Part shown: piece after piece, positions 7,241-15,192 of the stretch | Layout: every line of letters begins with the position of its first letter | How positions within the stretch are numbered: position 1 is the first letter of the stretch | Assembly: GCA_964417885.1 (NCBI GenBank) | Contig: CAYQKN010000035.1 | Location: 1 to 31,565 of the forward strand | DNA: 31,565 nt | Source: UKL13-2 sp964417885 | Lineage (GTDB): Bacteria; Pseudomonadota; Gammaproteobacteria; Burkholderiales; Usitatibacteraceae | Reading direction: 5' to 3' | Position numbers and translations under genes: made by a program | The notes under the pieces: generated by a model | Database searches by the model: none | Told to the model about the DNA's origin: nothing | The model's input: only the letters and a program-made list of their open reading frames with translations

Positions 7241-9120
7241 GTCGTTTTCAATTCATCCAGTGTCTTCCCGCGCAATGCCGCAGATACACTGCGGTCCATG
7301 CGGCGGGCCGCAAAATGCTCCGTCGTCTGCGCCAGTCGCGCGATCGCGTCCTTGATGGCGTGGTGATTGTCGGTCTCGGCCACCTGCCGCAGTGCGATCA
7401 CCGCGGCCTCGATTTCCACGCGTTCGGCAGCCTGCAGCAGGGCGTCGCCGTCCTTGCGCAGCGCCGACTCCACCGCTTCGATGGTGCGAGCCGCCTCGAC
7501 CCGTTCCTCGGCCAACACGCGCGCGGCCGCATCATCGCGCGCGTGACTGAAGCTGGCGGTCAGCATGGCGGCAATTTCTTCGTCAGACAGACCATACGAC
7601 GGCTTGACCTCGACCCGTGTCTCGACGCCACTGGTGGCTTCGCGCGCCGAGACCGACAGCAGGCCGTCGGCGTCCACCTGGAACAGGACCTGTATCCGCG
7701 CCGCGCCGGCAACCATCGGCGGGATGCCGCGCAGTTCGAACCGCGCCAGCGAGCGGCAATCCTTGACCAGCTCGCGCTCGCCCTGCACCACATGAATGGC
7801 CATTGCCGTCTGCCCGTCCTTGTAGGTTGTGAATTCCTGCGCGCGCGCGATCGGCAGGGTGGAATTGCGCGGGATCACTTTCTCGGTCAGCCCACCCATG
7901 GTCTCCAGCCCGAGCGACAGCGGAATCACATCCAGCAACAGCAGGTCGTCGCCGCTGCGATTGCCCGCCAGCGCATTGGCCTGGATCGCCGCGCCAAGCG
8001 CAACCACCTTGTCCGGATCGAGATTGTTGAGCAGTTCACGGCCGAACAGGCTCGACACCGCGGCCTGCACGTGGGGCATGCGCGTGGCCCCGCCGACCAT
8101 GACGACACCGTCAATCTCATCGACCGTCAGCCTGGCGTCCCGCAGCGCTTTCCTTACCGGTATCAGCGCGCGGTTGACCAGTCCCTCGGTCATGGCGTGG
8201 AATTCCGCGCGCGACAGCTTGAGCTTGATCGACTGGCCATAGGACAGCGGCAGGTCGGACTCCGATTGGGTGTTCGTGGTCAGGTATTCCTTGGCCTCGC
8301 GCGCGCGCATCAGCAGCCGTCGCAGGTCGCGCTGATCGGTTGAGGCCAGGCCCTGGGTGTGGCGCCAGTGCGCCACGATCGCCTGGTCAAAGTCATCTCC
8401 GCCGAGCGACGAATCGCCGTTTGTCGCCAGCACCTCGAACACCCCGCGCGACAGCCGCAGGATGGAAATGTCGAAGGTGCCGCCACCGAGGTCAAAAACC
8501 GCGAAGGTGCCGAGGCTGCGGTTGTCGAGTCCGTAGGCAATGGCCGCCGCGGTCGGCTCGTTCAGCAGCCGCAGGACATTGAGACCGGCGAGTCGTGCCG
8601 CGTCCTTGGTTGCCTGCCGCTGGGCATCGTCAAAATACGCCGGCACGGTGATCACCGCACCGACCAGTTCACCGCCGTCGTTGGCCAGCAGCGCCTGGTC
8701 AGCCTGGCACTTCAGCACCTTCAGGATCTCTGCCGACACGTCGACCGGCGACTTGATGCCGGCGACGGTGCGCAGCCGCACCATGCCCGGCAAGTCCTCA
8801 AAGTGATACGGCAGCGCGCCATATTTGGCCACGTCGGCGATACCGCGCCCCATGAATCGCTTGACCGAGACAATGGTGTTCTCCGGGTCCTCGGCCTGCG
8901 ACGCCTTGGCCTCGCGCCCGACCACGATGCGGCCATCGGCGAAATATCGCACCACCGACGGCAGTAGCGGCTCGCCAGCGGCGTCCAGCAGCACCTGCGC
9001 GGTGCCGCTGCGCACGGCGGCAACCAGCGAATTGGTGGTGCCGAGGTCGATGCCGACCGCAAGTCGGTGCTGATGCGGCGCGGTGGATTCGCCGGGCTCG
9101 GCGATTTGCAGCAACGCCAT
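7237..9120 (-). CDS. hscA: Hsp70-type chaperone HscA
   Basis: HscA is the specialised DnaK homologue that, with HscB, binds the LPPVK motif of IscU and drives cluster transfer. The 627-residue protein starts MALLQIAEPGE, as in E. coli. It has the Hsp70 ATPase motifs GIDLGTTNSLVA, AVFDLGGGTFDISIL and VVMVGGATRMP, the linker region LLLDVIPLSLGLET and a substrate-binding domain. I chose the ATG at 9120 rather than the longer frame at 9162 because the 14 extra residues are not family-like. GGAC precedes the ATG. An 84-nt gap separates it from hscB. Confidence 0.97.
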   Translation of the reverse strand: MALLQIAEPGESTAPHQHRLAVGIDLGTTNSLVAAVRSGTAQVLLDAAGEPLLPSVVRYFADGRIVVGREAKASQAEDPENTIVSVKRFMGRGIADVAKYGALPYHFEDLPGMVRLRTVAGIKSPVDVSAEILKVLKCQADQALLANDGGELVGAVITVPAYFDDAQRQATKDAARLAGLNVLRLLNEPTAAAIAYGLDNRSLGTFAVFDLGGGTFDISILRLSRGVFEVLATNGDSSLGGDDFDQAIVAHWRHTQGLASTDQRDLRRLLMRAREAKEYLTTNTQSESDLPLSYGQSIKLKLSRAEFHAMTEGLVNRALIPVRKALRDARLTVDEIDGVVMVGGATRMPHVQAAVSSLFGRELLNNLDPDKVVALGAAIQANALAGNRSGDDLLLLDVIPLSLGLETMGGLTEKVIPRNSTLPIARAQEFTTYKDGQTAMAIHVVQGERELVKDCRSLARFELRGIPPMVAGAARIQVLFQVDADGLLSVSAREATSGVETRVEVKPSYGLSDEEIAAMLTASFSHARDDAAARVLAEERVEAARTIEAVESALRKDGDALLQAAERVEIEAAVIALRQVAETDNHHAIKDAIARLAQTTEHFAARRMDRSVSAALRGKTLDELKTT

Positions 9121-9204
9121 CGTCAGGTCCGCCCGGCCGGTTGGCGACGCGCCGGTCCGCAATGCGTAGCACCCGGACTAGCGACACGCCGCGGTGAATT
9201 CAAT

Positions 9205-9738
9205 TCAAGCTCCAAGACTCTCAACCACATCGTCAATTTCTTCACCCAGTTTTTCCAGAAAGCGCAGCTTTCGCACCGTTTCGCGTGCATCGGGCCGCGT
9301 TGCGGCGGCCGCCAGTTGTTCTGCGAGCAAGGCGAACAGGCGTTTCTCTTCGCCTTGCTTCCGTGCCGCCAATTGTTCGAGGGCCGCCTCGTCACGCGCC
9401 TGCCGCGCCGCCGCCACCGCCTCGCGCCATTCCATCTGTTGCATCAGGAACTCGAGCGGCATCGCGGTGTTGGACTCCTCCTCGGTGTCGATCCCGTGCA
9501 GCCGCAGCACATAACGGCCGCGGGCAAGCGGCGACTTGAGGGTGCGATAGGCCTCATTGACCTGCGTCGCCCACTGCGCGGCCAGCCGCTGTTCCACCCC
9601 GGTGGCGTTGGCGAAGCGATCGGGATGCACTTCGCGCTGCACGTCGCGCCAGGCGCGATCCAGCGCCGGCAGGTCGATGTCAAAGGCGACCGGCAGGTGA
9701 AACAGCTCAAAGTGATTATTCGAAAAGTCGATTTGCAT
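9205..9738 (-). CDS. hscB: Co-chaperone HscB (J-domain)
   Basis: A 177-residue J-domain protein that brings IscU to HscA and stimulates its ATPase. The HPD signature is at residues 38-40 (REVHPDRFA), followed by NEAYRTLKSPLARGRYVL, and the C-terminal three-helix IscU-binding bundle is present. The ATG at 9738 is followed by MQIDFSNNHFELFHLP. No plausible Shine-Dalgarno lies just upstream, because the 5 nt before the start abut the base of a strong stem-loop. This is the second transcription segment of the isc operon if that hairpin terminates. Confidence 0.94.
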   Translation of the reverse strand: MQIDFSNNHFELFHLPVAFDIDLPALDRAWRDVQREVHPDRFANATGVEQRLAAQWATQVNEAYRTLKSPLARGRYVLRLHGIDTEEESNTAMPLEFLMQQMEWREAVAAARQARDEAALEQLAARKQGEEKRLFALLAEQLAAAATRPDARETVRKLRFLEKLGEEIDDVVESLGA

Positions 9739-9742
9739 TCGT

Positions 9743-9772
9743 AAAAAAGGGCGACGGTGGCGTCGCCCTTTT
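9743..9772 (-). terminator. Intra-operon rho-independent terminator between iscA and hscB
   Basis: A perfect 12-bp inverted repeat (AAAAGGGCGACG with CGTCGCCCTTTT, 4-nt loop) is followed on the minus strand by six T residues. It begins about 41 nt after the iscA stop and ends 5 nt before the hscB start. It would terminate or attenuate transcription inside the isc operon and may also occlude hscB initiation. Confidence 0.85.
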
Positions 9773-9813
9773 CCGCTGGTTGCGTGAAGGGTTCTTCAGG
9801 TCTGCCGTGCGTT

Positions 9814-10137
9814 TCAGACGTTGAAACTCTCGCCGCAGCCGCACTTGTCCTTTTCGTTCGGATTGTTGAACTTGAAACCTTCGTTCAATCCCTCGCGGAC
9901 AAAATCGAGTTCGGTGCCGTCGATGTAAACCAGGCTTTTGGGATCGACAAAAACCTTGACGCCATGGCTTTCAAAAGCCTGGTCCTCGTCGCTCGCCGAA
10001 TCGACAAACTCGAGCTTGTAGGCCATGCCGGAACAGCCGGTGGTACGCACGCCGAAACGCACGCCGACTCCCTTGCCACGCTTGGCGAGGTAGCTTTGCA
10101 CGTGCTGTGCAGCGCGATCAGTCAGTGTGATAGCCAT
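9814..10137 (-). CDS. iscA: Iron-sulfur cluster assembly protein IscA
   Basis: A 107-residue A-type carrier. The three cluster or iron-binding cysteines are present: C35 in TTGCSG, and C99 and C101 in CGCGESF. I took the ATG at 10137, which has a full AGGAGG site 6 nt upstream. The longer frame to 10236 runs into iscU and is not real. Only 13 nt separate it from iscU. Confidence 0.97.
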   Translation of the reverse strand: MAITLTDRAAQHVQSYLAKRGKGVGVRFGVRTTGCSGMAYKLEFVDSASDEDQAFESHGVKVFVDPKSLVYIDGTELDFVREGLNEGFKFNNPNEKDKCGCGESFNV

Positions 10138-10150
10138 GCCCTGCCTCCTG

Positions 10151-10570
10151 TTATTCCGCTGCCTGTTTGAGGCCGGCCTTGTCGGCCGCCGGCCCGTGTT
10201 TCGACTGGTAATCCGCGATCGCCGCCTTGATCGCATCCTCGGCCAGGATCGAGCAGTGAATTTTCACCGGCGGCAATGCCAGCTCCTCGGCGATCTGCGT
10301 GTTCTTGATCTGGCCCGCCTCGGCGATCGACTTGCCCTTGACCCATTCCGTGACCAGCGACGAAGACGCGATGGCCGAACCGCAGCCGTAGGTCTTGAAC
10401 TTGGCGTCCTGGATGATGCCGTCGGGTCCGACCTTGATCTGCAGTTTCATCACATCGCCGCAGGCCGGCGCGCCGACCATGCCGGTGGCGACGCCATCCT
10501 CGTCCTTGTCGAACGAGCCGACGTTGCGCGGGTTTTCGTAATGATCGATAACTTTGTTCGAGTAAGCCAT
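10151..10570 (-). CDS. iscU: Iron-sulfur cluster scaffold IscU
   Basis: IscU is the scaffold on which [2Fe-2S] clusters are built. The 139-residue protein keeps C37 and D39 (PACGDV), C63 (YGCGSA), and H105 and C106 in LPPVKIHCS, which includes the LPPVK recognition site for HscA. The ATG at 10570 has an AAGGA site upstream. The C-terminus carries a roughly 12-residue tail (KHGPAADKAGLKQAAE) a little longer than in E. coli. It is part of the iscR-iscS-iscU-iscA run. Confidence 0.98.
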   Translation of the reverse strand: MAYSNKVIDHYENPRNVGSFDKDEDGVATGMVGAPACGDVMKLQIKVGPDGIIQDAKFKTYGCGSAIASSSLVTEWVKGKSIAEAGQIKNTQIAEELALPPVKIHCSILAEDAIKAAIADYQSKHGPAADKAGLKQAAE

Positions 10571-10613
10571 GGCTGTTCCTTCAAAAAAAACGTGTCGGGC
10601 GACCGGGTCGTAC

Positions 10614-11831
10614 CTAGTGTGCCGCCCATTGCACTTTGCTGATGTCGACGCCGTCCTTGTACATTTCCCAAAGCGGTGACATGTCACGCAACTTCTGTAT
10701 CCGTTCCTTGATCAGCTTGATCGCGAAATCGATGTCCTGCTCGGTGGTGAAGCGGCCAATTGTAAAGCGAATCGAACTGTGGGCAAGTTCATCGTTGCGT
10801 CCCAGCGCACGCAGCACATAGGACGGCTCGAGCGAGGCGGAGGTGCAGGCCGAGCCTGACGACACCGCCAGTTCCTTGATGCCCATGATCAGCGATTCTC
10901 CCTCGACGAAATTGAAGCTGACGTTGAGGTTGTGCGGCACACGGTGCTCGAGGTCTCCGTTCACATACACTTCTTCCATATCCTTGATCCCGGCCAGCAG
11001 CTTGTCGCGCAGCATGCGGATGCGTTCGTTCTCGGCCGCCATTTCCAGCCGCGCGATGCGGAACGCTTCACCCATGCCGACGATCTGGTGCGTGGCCAGC
11101 GTGCCGGAGCGAAAGCCGCGCTCGTGTCCGCCACCGTGCATCTGCGCTTCGAGCCGGATGCGCGGCTTGCGCCGTACAAACAGGGCACCCATGCCTTTTG
11201 GACCGTAGGTCTTGTGGGCCGAGAAGCTCATCAGGTCCACTTTCAGCGCCTGAAGGTCGACCGGCACCTTGCCGGTGGCCTGTGCGGCGTCGACGTGGAA
11301 AATGATGCCTTTGGCGCGACAGATCTCGCCCAGTTCGGCAATCGGCTGGATCACGCCAATTTCATTGTTGACCATCATCACCGAGACCAGGATCGTATCC
11401 GGCCGCAATGCCGCGCTGAACGCGGCCATGTCGATCAGGCCGTCGTCACGCACATCGAGGTAGGTTGCGTCGAACCCCTGTCGCTCCAGTTCGCGCACCG
11501 TATCCAGGGTGGCCTTGTGTTCGGTCTTGACCGTGATGATGTGCTTGCCCTTGGTCTTGTAGAACTGCGCCGCACCCTTGAGGGCGAGATTGATCGATTC
11601 GGTTGCGCCGGACGTCCAGACGATCTCCTTGGCGTCGCAATTCACCAGCTTGGCCACTTCCTCGCGCGCATTTTCGACCGCCGCCTCGGAGGTCCAGCCA
11701 TAGCTGTGGCTGCGCGAGGCCGGGTTGCCGAACTCCTCGGTGAGGAACGGGATCATCTTCTGTGCCACGCGCGGATCGACCGGCGTGGTGGCGGAATAAT
11801 CGAGATAGATCGGCTTTTTCAGTTCATTCAT
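10614..11831 (-). CDS. iscS: Cysteine desulfurase IscS
   Basis: This PLP enzyme takes sulfur from L-cysteine and passes it as persulfide to IscU and to tRNA-thiolation partners. The 405-residue protein starts MNELKKPIYLDYSATTPVD. The PLP lysine is K207 (SFSAHKTYG) and the catalytic loop cysteine is C330 (SSGSACTSASLEPSYVL). The C-terminus ends in SPLWEMYKDGVDISKVQWAAH, matching E. coli IscS. It lies 60 nt after iscR and 43 nt before iscU. CysE, which makes the cysteine precursor O-acetylserine, is encoded just upstream of iscR. Confidence 0.98.
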   Translation of the reverse strand: MNELKKPIYLDYSATTPVDPRVAQKMIPFLTEEFGNPASRSHSYGWTSEAAVENAREEVAKLVNCDAKEIVWTSGATESINLALKGAAQFYKTKGKHIITVKTEHKATLDTVRELERQGFDATYLDVRDDGLIDMAAFSAALRPDTILVSVMMVNNEIGVIQPIAELGEICRAKGIIFHVDAAQATGKVPVDLQALKVDLMSFSAHKTYGPKGMGALFVRRKPRIRLEAQMHGGGHERGFRSGTLATHQIVGMGEAFRIARLEMAAENERIRMLRDKLLAGIKDMEEVYVNGDLEHRVPHNLNVSFNFVEGESLIMGIKELAVSSGSACTSASLEPSYVLRALGRNDELAHSSIRFTIGRFTTEQDIDFAIKLIKERIQKLRDMSPLWEMYKDGVDISKVQWAAH

Positions 11832-11891
11832 GGATGGTGCTCTGGATGGATTTGGGGGTTGTGCGAGGCGTTTCCGCGATGGCTGTCGTTT

Positions 11892-12389
11892 CTAGGCGGT
11901 GGTGACCGGAGTCCCGTCCCGACGTGCCTTGCCCATTGCCGGCGATCGTACGCGGACCACGGACGCGGCGGCGAAGCCTTCCTCCGCGCGCTGCTTTTCA
12001 ACCAACTGGGACAGTTTCACGCCGGCAAGATAGCTGATCACCGTCTCGTTCAGGCTTTCCCACAGGTCATGGGTCATGCAGCGCCGGTCGCCGGCACAGT
12101 TTTCCTTGCCCTCGCACTGGCGCGAATCGATCGGCTCTTCCACCGCGAGGATGATGTCCGCCACACTGAGCAAATCCGCCGCACGCGCCAGGTTATAGCC
12201 GCCGCCGGGACCGCGCACGCTTTCCACCAGCGCGCCACGGCGCAGCTTGCCGAACAGCTGTTCCAGATAGGACAGGGATATTTTCTGCCGTTCGCTGATG
12301 TTGGACAGCGTCACCGGTCCATTACCCGAATGCAATGCCAGATCGAGCATCGCGGTGACAGCAAAACGGCCTTTGGTAGTCAGTCTCAT
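11892..12389 (-). CDS. iscR: Fe-S sensing transcriptional regulator IscR
   Basis: A 165-residue Rrf2-family repressor of its own operon. The winged helix lies in the first 80 residues (MRLTTKGRFAVTAMLDLA, then RGPGGGYNLAR). The cluster ligands C92, C98, C104 and H107 are all present at E. coli numbering (QCEGKENCAGDRRCMTH). When it carries a [2Fe-2S] cluster the family represses isc through type 1 sites. I chose the ATG at 12389 because conservation starts there. Two type 1-like boxes cover its promoter. Confidence 0.97.
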   Translation of the reverse strand: MRLTTKGRFAVTAMLDLALHSGNGPVTLSNISERQKISLSYLEQLFGKLRRGALVESVRGPGGGYNLARAADLLSVADIILAVEEPIDSRQCEGKENCAGDRRCMTHDLWESLNETVISYLAGVKLSQLVEKQRAEEGFAAASVVRVRSPAMGKARRDGTPVTTA

Positions 12390-12416
12390 ATTGAACCCCG
12401 CGCCTGAAAGCGCTCT

Positions 12417-12441
12417 AAACCCGACAAAACGACTCAAGTAT
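12417..12441 (-). promoter_or_regulatory. IscR type 1 box, proximal
   Basis: Read on the minus strand, the 25-mer beginning ATACTTGAGTC and ending GTCGGGTTT matches about 20 of 25 positions of the E. coli type 1 consensus ATASYYGACTRWWWYAGTC... It covers the -10 region and transcription start of iscR. Confidence 0.75.
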
Positions 12442-12465
12442 AGTAAACCCGAGTGGATTTATCAA
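12437..12465 (-). promoter_or_regulatory. Sigma70 promoter of the isc operon
   Basis: On the minus strand, TTGATA (12460-12465) and TATACT (12437-12442) are separated by 17 nt. The predicted start is near 12430, giving a leader of about 41 nt before iscR. The promoter is overlapped by two IscR boxes. Confidence 0.85.
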
Positions 12466-12469
12466 CTAT
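12445..12469 (-). promoter_or_regulatory. IscR type 1 box, distal
   Basis: Read on the minus strand, the 25-mer beginning ATAGTTGATAAA and ending CTCGGGTTT matches about 20 of 25 consensus positions. It is offset by 28 bp from the proximal box and covers the -35 element, an arrangement like the two adjacent IscR sites of the E. coli isc promoter. Confidence 0.7.
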
Positions 12470-12510
12470 ATGGGGTGATGAAGCGCTATCACAAGTGTTC
12501 ACCGAATATT

Positions 12511-12577
12511 AAAACTCCAGCACTGGAGCGGCTTCCAGGCCGAAAATGCCTGTGAACCCGCACCAGTGCTGGAGTTT
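12511..12577 (-). repeat. 67-bp palindromic repeat, copy 2 (intergenic, reverse)
   Basis: Same length and terminal arms (AAAACTCCAGC ... GCTGGAGTTT) as copy 1. The central part is in reverse orientation: its complement contains GGCATTTTCGGCCTGGAAGC. It starts 8 nt after the cysE stop and lies upstream of the isc promoter, so it could act as a 3' hairpin for cysE mRNA. Confidence 0.9.
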
Positions 12578-12584
12578 GTATTTC

Positions 12585-13310
12585 TTACCCGTTGCCGGCC
12601 ATTTTCTGAGCCGGCGCCGGTTGCTGCTCGGCGACTTGCGCTTCCAGCTGGTCCAGCCGCTGCAACAGCAACGCCAGCTGGGCCTCGGACTGATCCGATC
12701 GCCCGGCGATGGTCTTGAGAATGGCGTTGAGCGGGTCGTTTTCGTTGGTCGTAACCGCATAGGCCGAGAACGCCTGCCCGGCGGCGCCCTGCTCCAGCCC
12801 TTCGACGATGCGGGCGGGAATGCCCACCACGGTGGCACCGGGCGGCACCTCTTTGACCACCACCGAGTTGGAGCCGATTTTGGCACCGGCACCGACCGTG
12901 AACGGACCAAGGATCTTGGCGCCCGCGCCCACCGTCACGCCGTCACCGAGGGTCGGGTGGCGTTTGCCCTTGTTCCACGACACGCCTCCCAGCGTCACGC
13001 CGTGGTAGAGCGTGCAGTCGTCACCGATTTCCGCCGTCTCGCCGATGACGATGCCCATGCCGTGATCGATGAAAAAGCGCCGGCCGATGGTGGCGCCGGG
13101 ATGAATTTCAATGCCGGTGGCAAACCGTCCCAGGTTCGACATCAGGCGGCCCAGCCATTTCAATCCGATCCGCCACAGCGGATTGGCCACCCAGCGATGC
13201 CACCAAATGGCGTGCATGCCCGGGTAACAGGTCAGCACTTCCCACCAGTTGCGGGCAGCGGGATCGCGTGCGTAGACGCTGTGGATATCTTCGCGGAGTC
13301 GGGAGAACAT
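12585..13310 (-). CDS. cysE: Serine O-acetyltransferase CysE
   Basis: CysE makes O-acetylserine, the committed precursor of cysteine. The 241-residue protein has an N-terminal helical part, then left-handed beta-helix hexapeptide repeats (IHPGATIGRRFFIDHGMGIVIG and onward). The catalytic region is DHGMGIVIGETAEIG, followed by TLGGVSWNKGKRHPTLGDGV. The C-terminus past about residue 185 is polar, Q-rich and probably disordered. It lies upstream of iscR in the same direction, which fits cysteine supply for IscS. The ribosome site is weak. Confidence 0.95.
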   Translation of the reverse strand: MFSRLREDIHSVYARDPAARNWWEVLTCYPGMHAIWWHRWVANPLWRIGLKWLGRLMSNLGRFATGIEIHPGATIGRRFFIDHGMGIVIGETAEIGDDCTLYHGVTLGGVSWNKGKRHPTLGDGVTVGAGAKILGPFTVGAGAKIGSNSVVVKEVPPGATVVGIPARIVEGLEQGAAGQAFSAYAVTTNENDPLNAILKTIAGRSDQSEAQLALLLQRLDQLEAQVAEQQPAPAQKMAGNG

Positions 13311-13478
13311 GGAATCAGGCGGTTGTTTGGTAAATCAGCGTAGCCCGGATGCGACATTGACGCAACGCGGGCAGGCATTGTCCCATGTTGTATCGAAAGC
13401 GACCTGTTTCAAGTTGTACGGCTTCGTCCTAGCGGTCGGGCAACGACCGGAAGCGCCGTGGTACCGACCGACCGCCGT

Positions 13479-14237
13479 TCAGCGGCGGCGCATCAGTGCC
13501 GCCAGCACGCCACGCAAAATCGCCACCTCTTCAGGTTCCAGCCGCGCCCGGGTAAACAGCCGCCGCATCCGCGTCATGAATCGCTTTGGCTCGGCGGGAT
13601 CGAGAAAATCCGCCTGCATCGCTGCGGCTTCCAGATGCGACAGGAAGCCCTCGACCTCCTCCGCGCTCGAGGCGCGGCGCGGCGCGTCCGGCGCGGCCGG
13701 AAATGCGTTCACCGCCATCATCAGCTCATAGCACGCGAGCTGGATCGCCTGCGAAACGTTGAGCGAGCTGTAGACCGGATTGGCCGGAATCATGGCGATC
13801 ATCTGACAGCGGTCGACCTCCTCGTTCGACAGGCCGAAGGTCTCGTTGCCGAACACCAGCGCAATCCGTGTACCCGCCTGCGAGCTGGCGAGGAACGCGA
13901 CCGCATCGGCGCACGCCGCTCGCAATCCCTTGCTGCCGTGCGACAGTTCGCGTCGCCGCGCGGTGAACGCCAGCGCAAAGTGCACGTCGGCCAGCGCATC
14001 GGCGAGCGTCGCCACGATCCGCGCACCAGCCAGGACATCGGTTGCGCCGGACGCCAGCGCCTGTGCCTGCGGATCGCTGATGGCATCGGCCTGGCGCGGC
14101 GACACCAGCACCAGTTCCCCCAGCCCCATGGTTTTCATCGCCCGTGCCGCGCTGCCGATGTTGCCCGGATGCGAGGTGGACACCATCACGACGCGTACGC
14201 GCGCCAACAATTCTGGGGACGGCCGGGACTCGTTCAT
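13479..14237 (-). CDS. trmJ: tRNA (cytidine/uridine-2'-O-)-methyltransferase TrmJ
   Basis: A 252-residue SPOUT methyltransferase that methylates the ribose at position 32 of tRNAs. The visible knot motifs are STSHPGNIGSAARAMKTMGL at the N-terminus, LVFGNETFGLSNEEVDRC, and IPANPVYSSLNVSQAIQL. The C-terminal helical extension is typical of TrmJ. I chose the ATG at 14237, since the frame extension to 14327 is not conserved. It is divergent from suhB. The 168 nt between its stop and cysE contain a GTAGCCCGGATG-like sequence and nothing else I can identify. Confidence 0.92.
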   Translation of the reverse strand: MNESRPSPELLARVRVVMVSTSHPGNIGSAARAMKTMGLGELVLVSPRQADAISDPQAQALASGATDVLAGARIVATLADALADVHFALAFTARRRELSHGSKGLRAACADAVAFLASSQAGTRIALVFGNETFGLSNEEVDRCQMIAMIPANPVYSSLNVSQAIQLACYELMMAVNAFPAAPDAPRRASSAEEVEGFLSHLEAAAMQADFLDPAEPKRFMTRMRRLFTRARLEPEEVAILRGVLAALMRRR

Positions 14238-14393
14238 AGTAAAATTACCACTTCCATTCGCTCTTTGGCAGTGTTCGGCAAGCAGGCCACCGGACGTCCG
14301 CAGGCACCGGCACGAAAACGTACGCATAGTACATCGAGTGCCCGCCGGGCGGCCTCAACCCGGTGCGACGTCAAGTCGGCACTCATAAAATTC

Positions 14394-15182
14394 ATGCATC
14401 CGATGCTCAACACGGCCATCAAGGCCGCCCGCCGCGCGGGCTCCGTCATTTCCCGCGCCTCCAACGATCTCGACAAACTGACGATCGAAACCAAGTCGCA
14501 GAACGATTTTGTCTCTGAGGTCGACCGGGCTGCCGAACAGGCGATCATCGAGGTGCTGAAGGAAGCCTATCCGCAGCACAGCATCCTGGCCGAGGAATCG
14601 GGTGCCGCCGATACCGGCTCGGACTACCAGTGGATCATCGATCCGCTCGACGGCACCACCAATTTCCTGCATGGCTTCCCGCAGTACTGCGTGTCGATCG
14701 CCCTGCTGGTCAAGGGCGCCATCAGTCACGGCGTAATCTACGACCCGACCCGCAATGACCTGTTCACCGCCAGCAAGGGCGGCGGCGCGTTCCTCAATGA
14801 ACGCCGGATCCGTGTTTCCAAGACGCTGCTGCTGAAGGACGCGTTGCTCGGCACCGGGTTTCCATTCAAGCAGTACGACCGCTTCGACCAGTATCTCGCC
14901 ATGTTCAAGGACCTGACCACCAAGTGCGCCGGCATCCGGCGGCCGGGTTCGGCCGCGCTCGACCTCGCCTATGTCGCCTGTGGCCGCTATGACGGGTTCT
15001 GGGAAATGGGTCTCAGCCCGTGGGACATTGCCGCCGGCGCGCTGATGATCAAGGAGGCCGGCGGCCTGGTGACGGACTTCGGCGGCGAAGACCAGTACCT
15101 CGCCAACGGCACCATCGTCACCGCCACCCCGCGCGTGTTCCCCGGCCTGCTGCAATCGGTGCAGGCACACTACAAAGCCTGA
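14394..15182 (+). CDS. suhB: Inositol-1-monophosphatase family protein SuhB
   Basis: A 262-residue Mg-dependent phosphatase that in E. coli also takes part in rRNA transcription antitermination. Motifs are EESG for metal binding, WIIDPLDGTTNFLHG for the catalytic site, and SPWDIAAGALMIKEAGG near the C-terminus. It starts MHPMLNTAIKAARRAG, nearly identical to E. coli SuhB (MHPMLNIAVRAARKAG), which fixes the start at 14394. The longer open frame beginning at 13458 overlaps trmJ and is not coding. The NADH dehydrogenase gene begins 10 nt after its stop. Confidence 0.96.
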   Translation: MHPMLNTAIKAARRAGSVISRASNDLDKLTIETKSQNDFVSEVDRAAEQAIIEVLKEAYPQHSILAEESGAADTGSDYQWIIDPLDGTTNFLHGFPQYCVSIALLVKGAISHGVIYDPTRNDLFTASKGGGAFLNERRIRVSKTLLLKDALLGTGFPFKQYDRFDQYLAMFKDLTTKCAGIRRPGSAALDLAYVACGRYDGFWEMGLSPWDIAAGALMIKEAGGLVTDFGGEDQYLANGTIVTATPRVFPGLLQSVQAHYKA

Positions 15183-15192
15183 CGGCGGCACC

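Noticed and set aside
13343..13372. GTAGCCCGGATG...CGCGGGC sequence upstream of cysE, resembling a common proteobacterial intergenic repeat
   Set aside because: Only a short imperfect stem is present and there is no clear second copy in the window. A faint resemblance at 9170-9180 is too weak to call.
13458..14393. N-terminal extension of SuhB in a long open frame
   Set aside because: It runs antisense across trmJ, which has clear SPOUT motifs. SuhB conservation begins exactly at the ATG at 14394.
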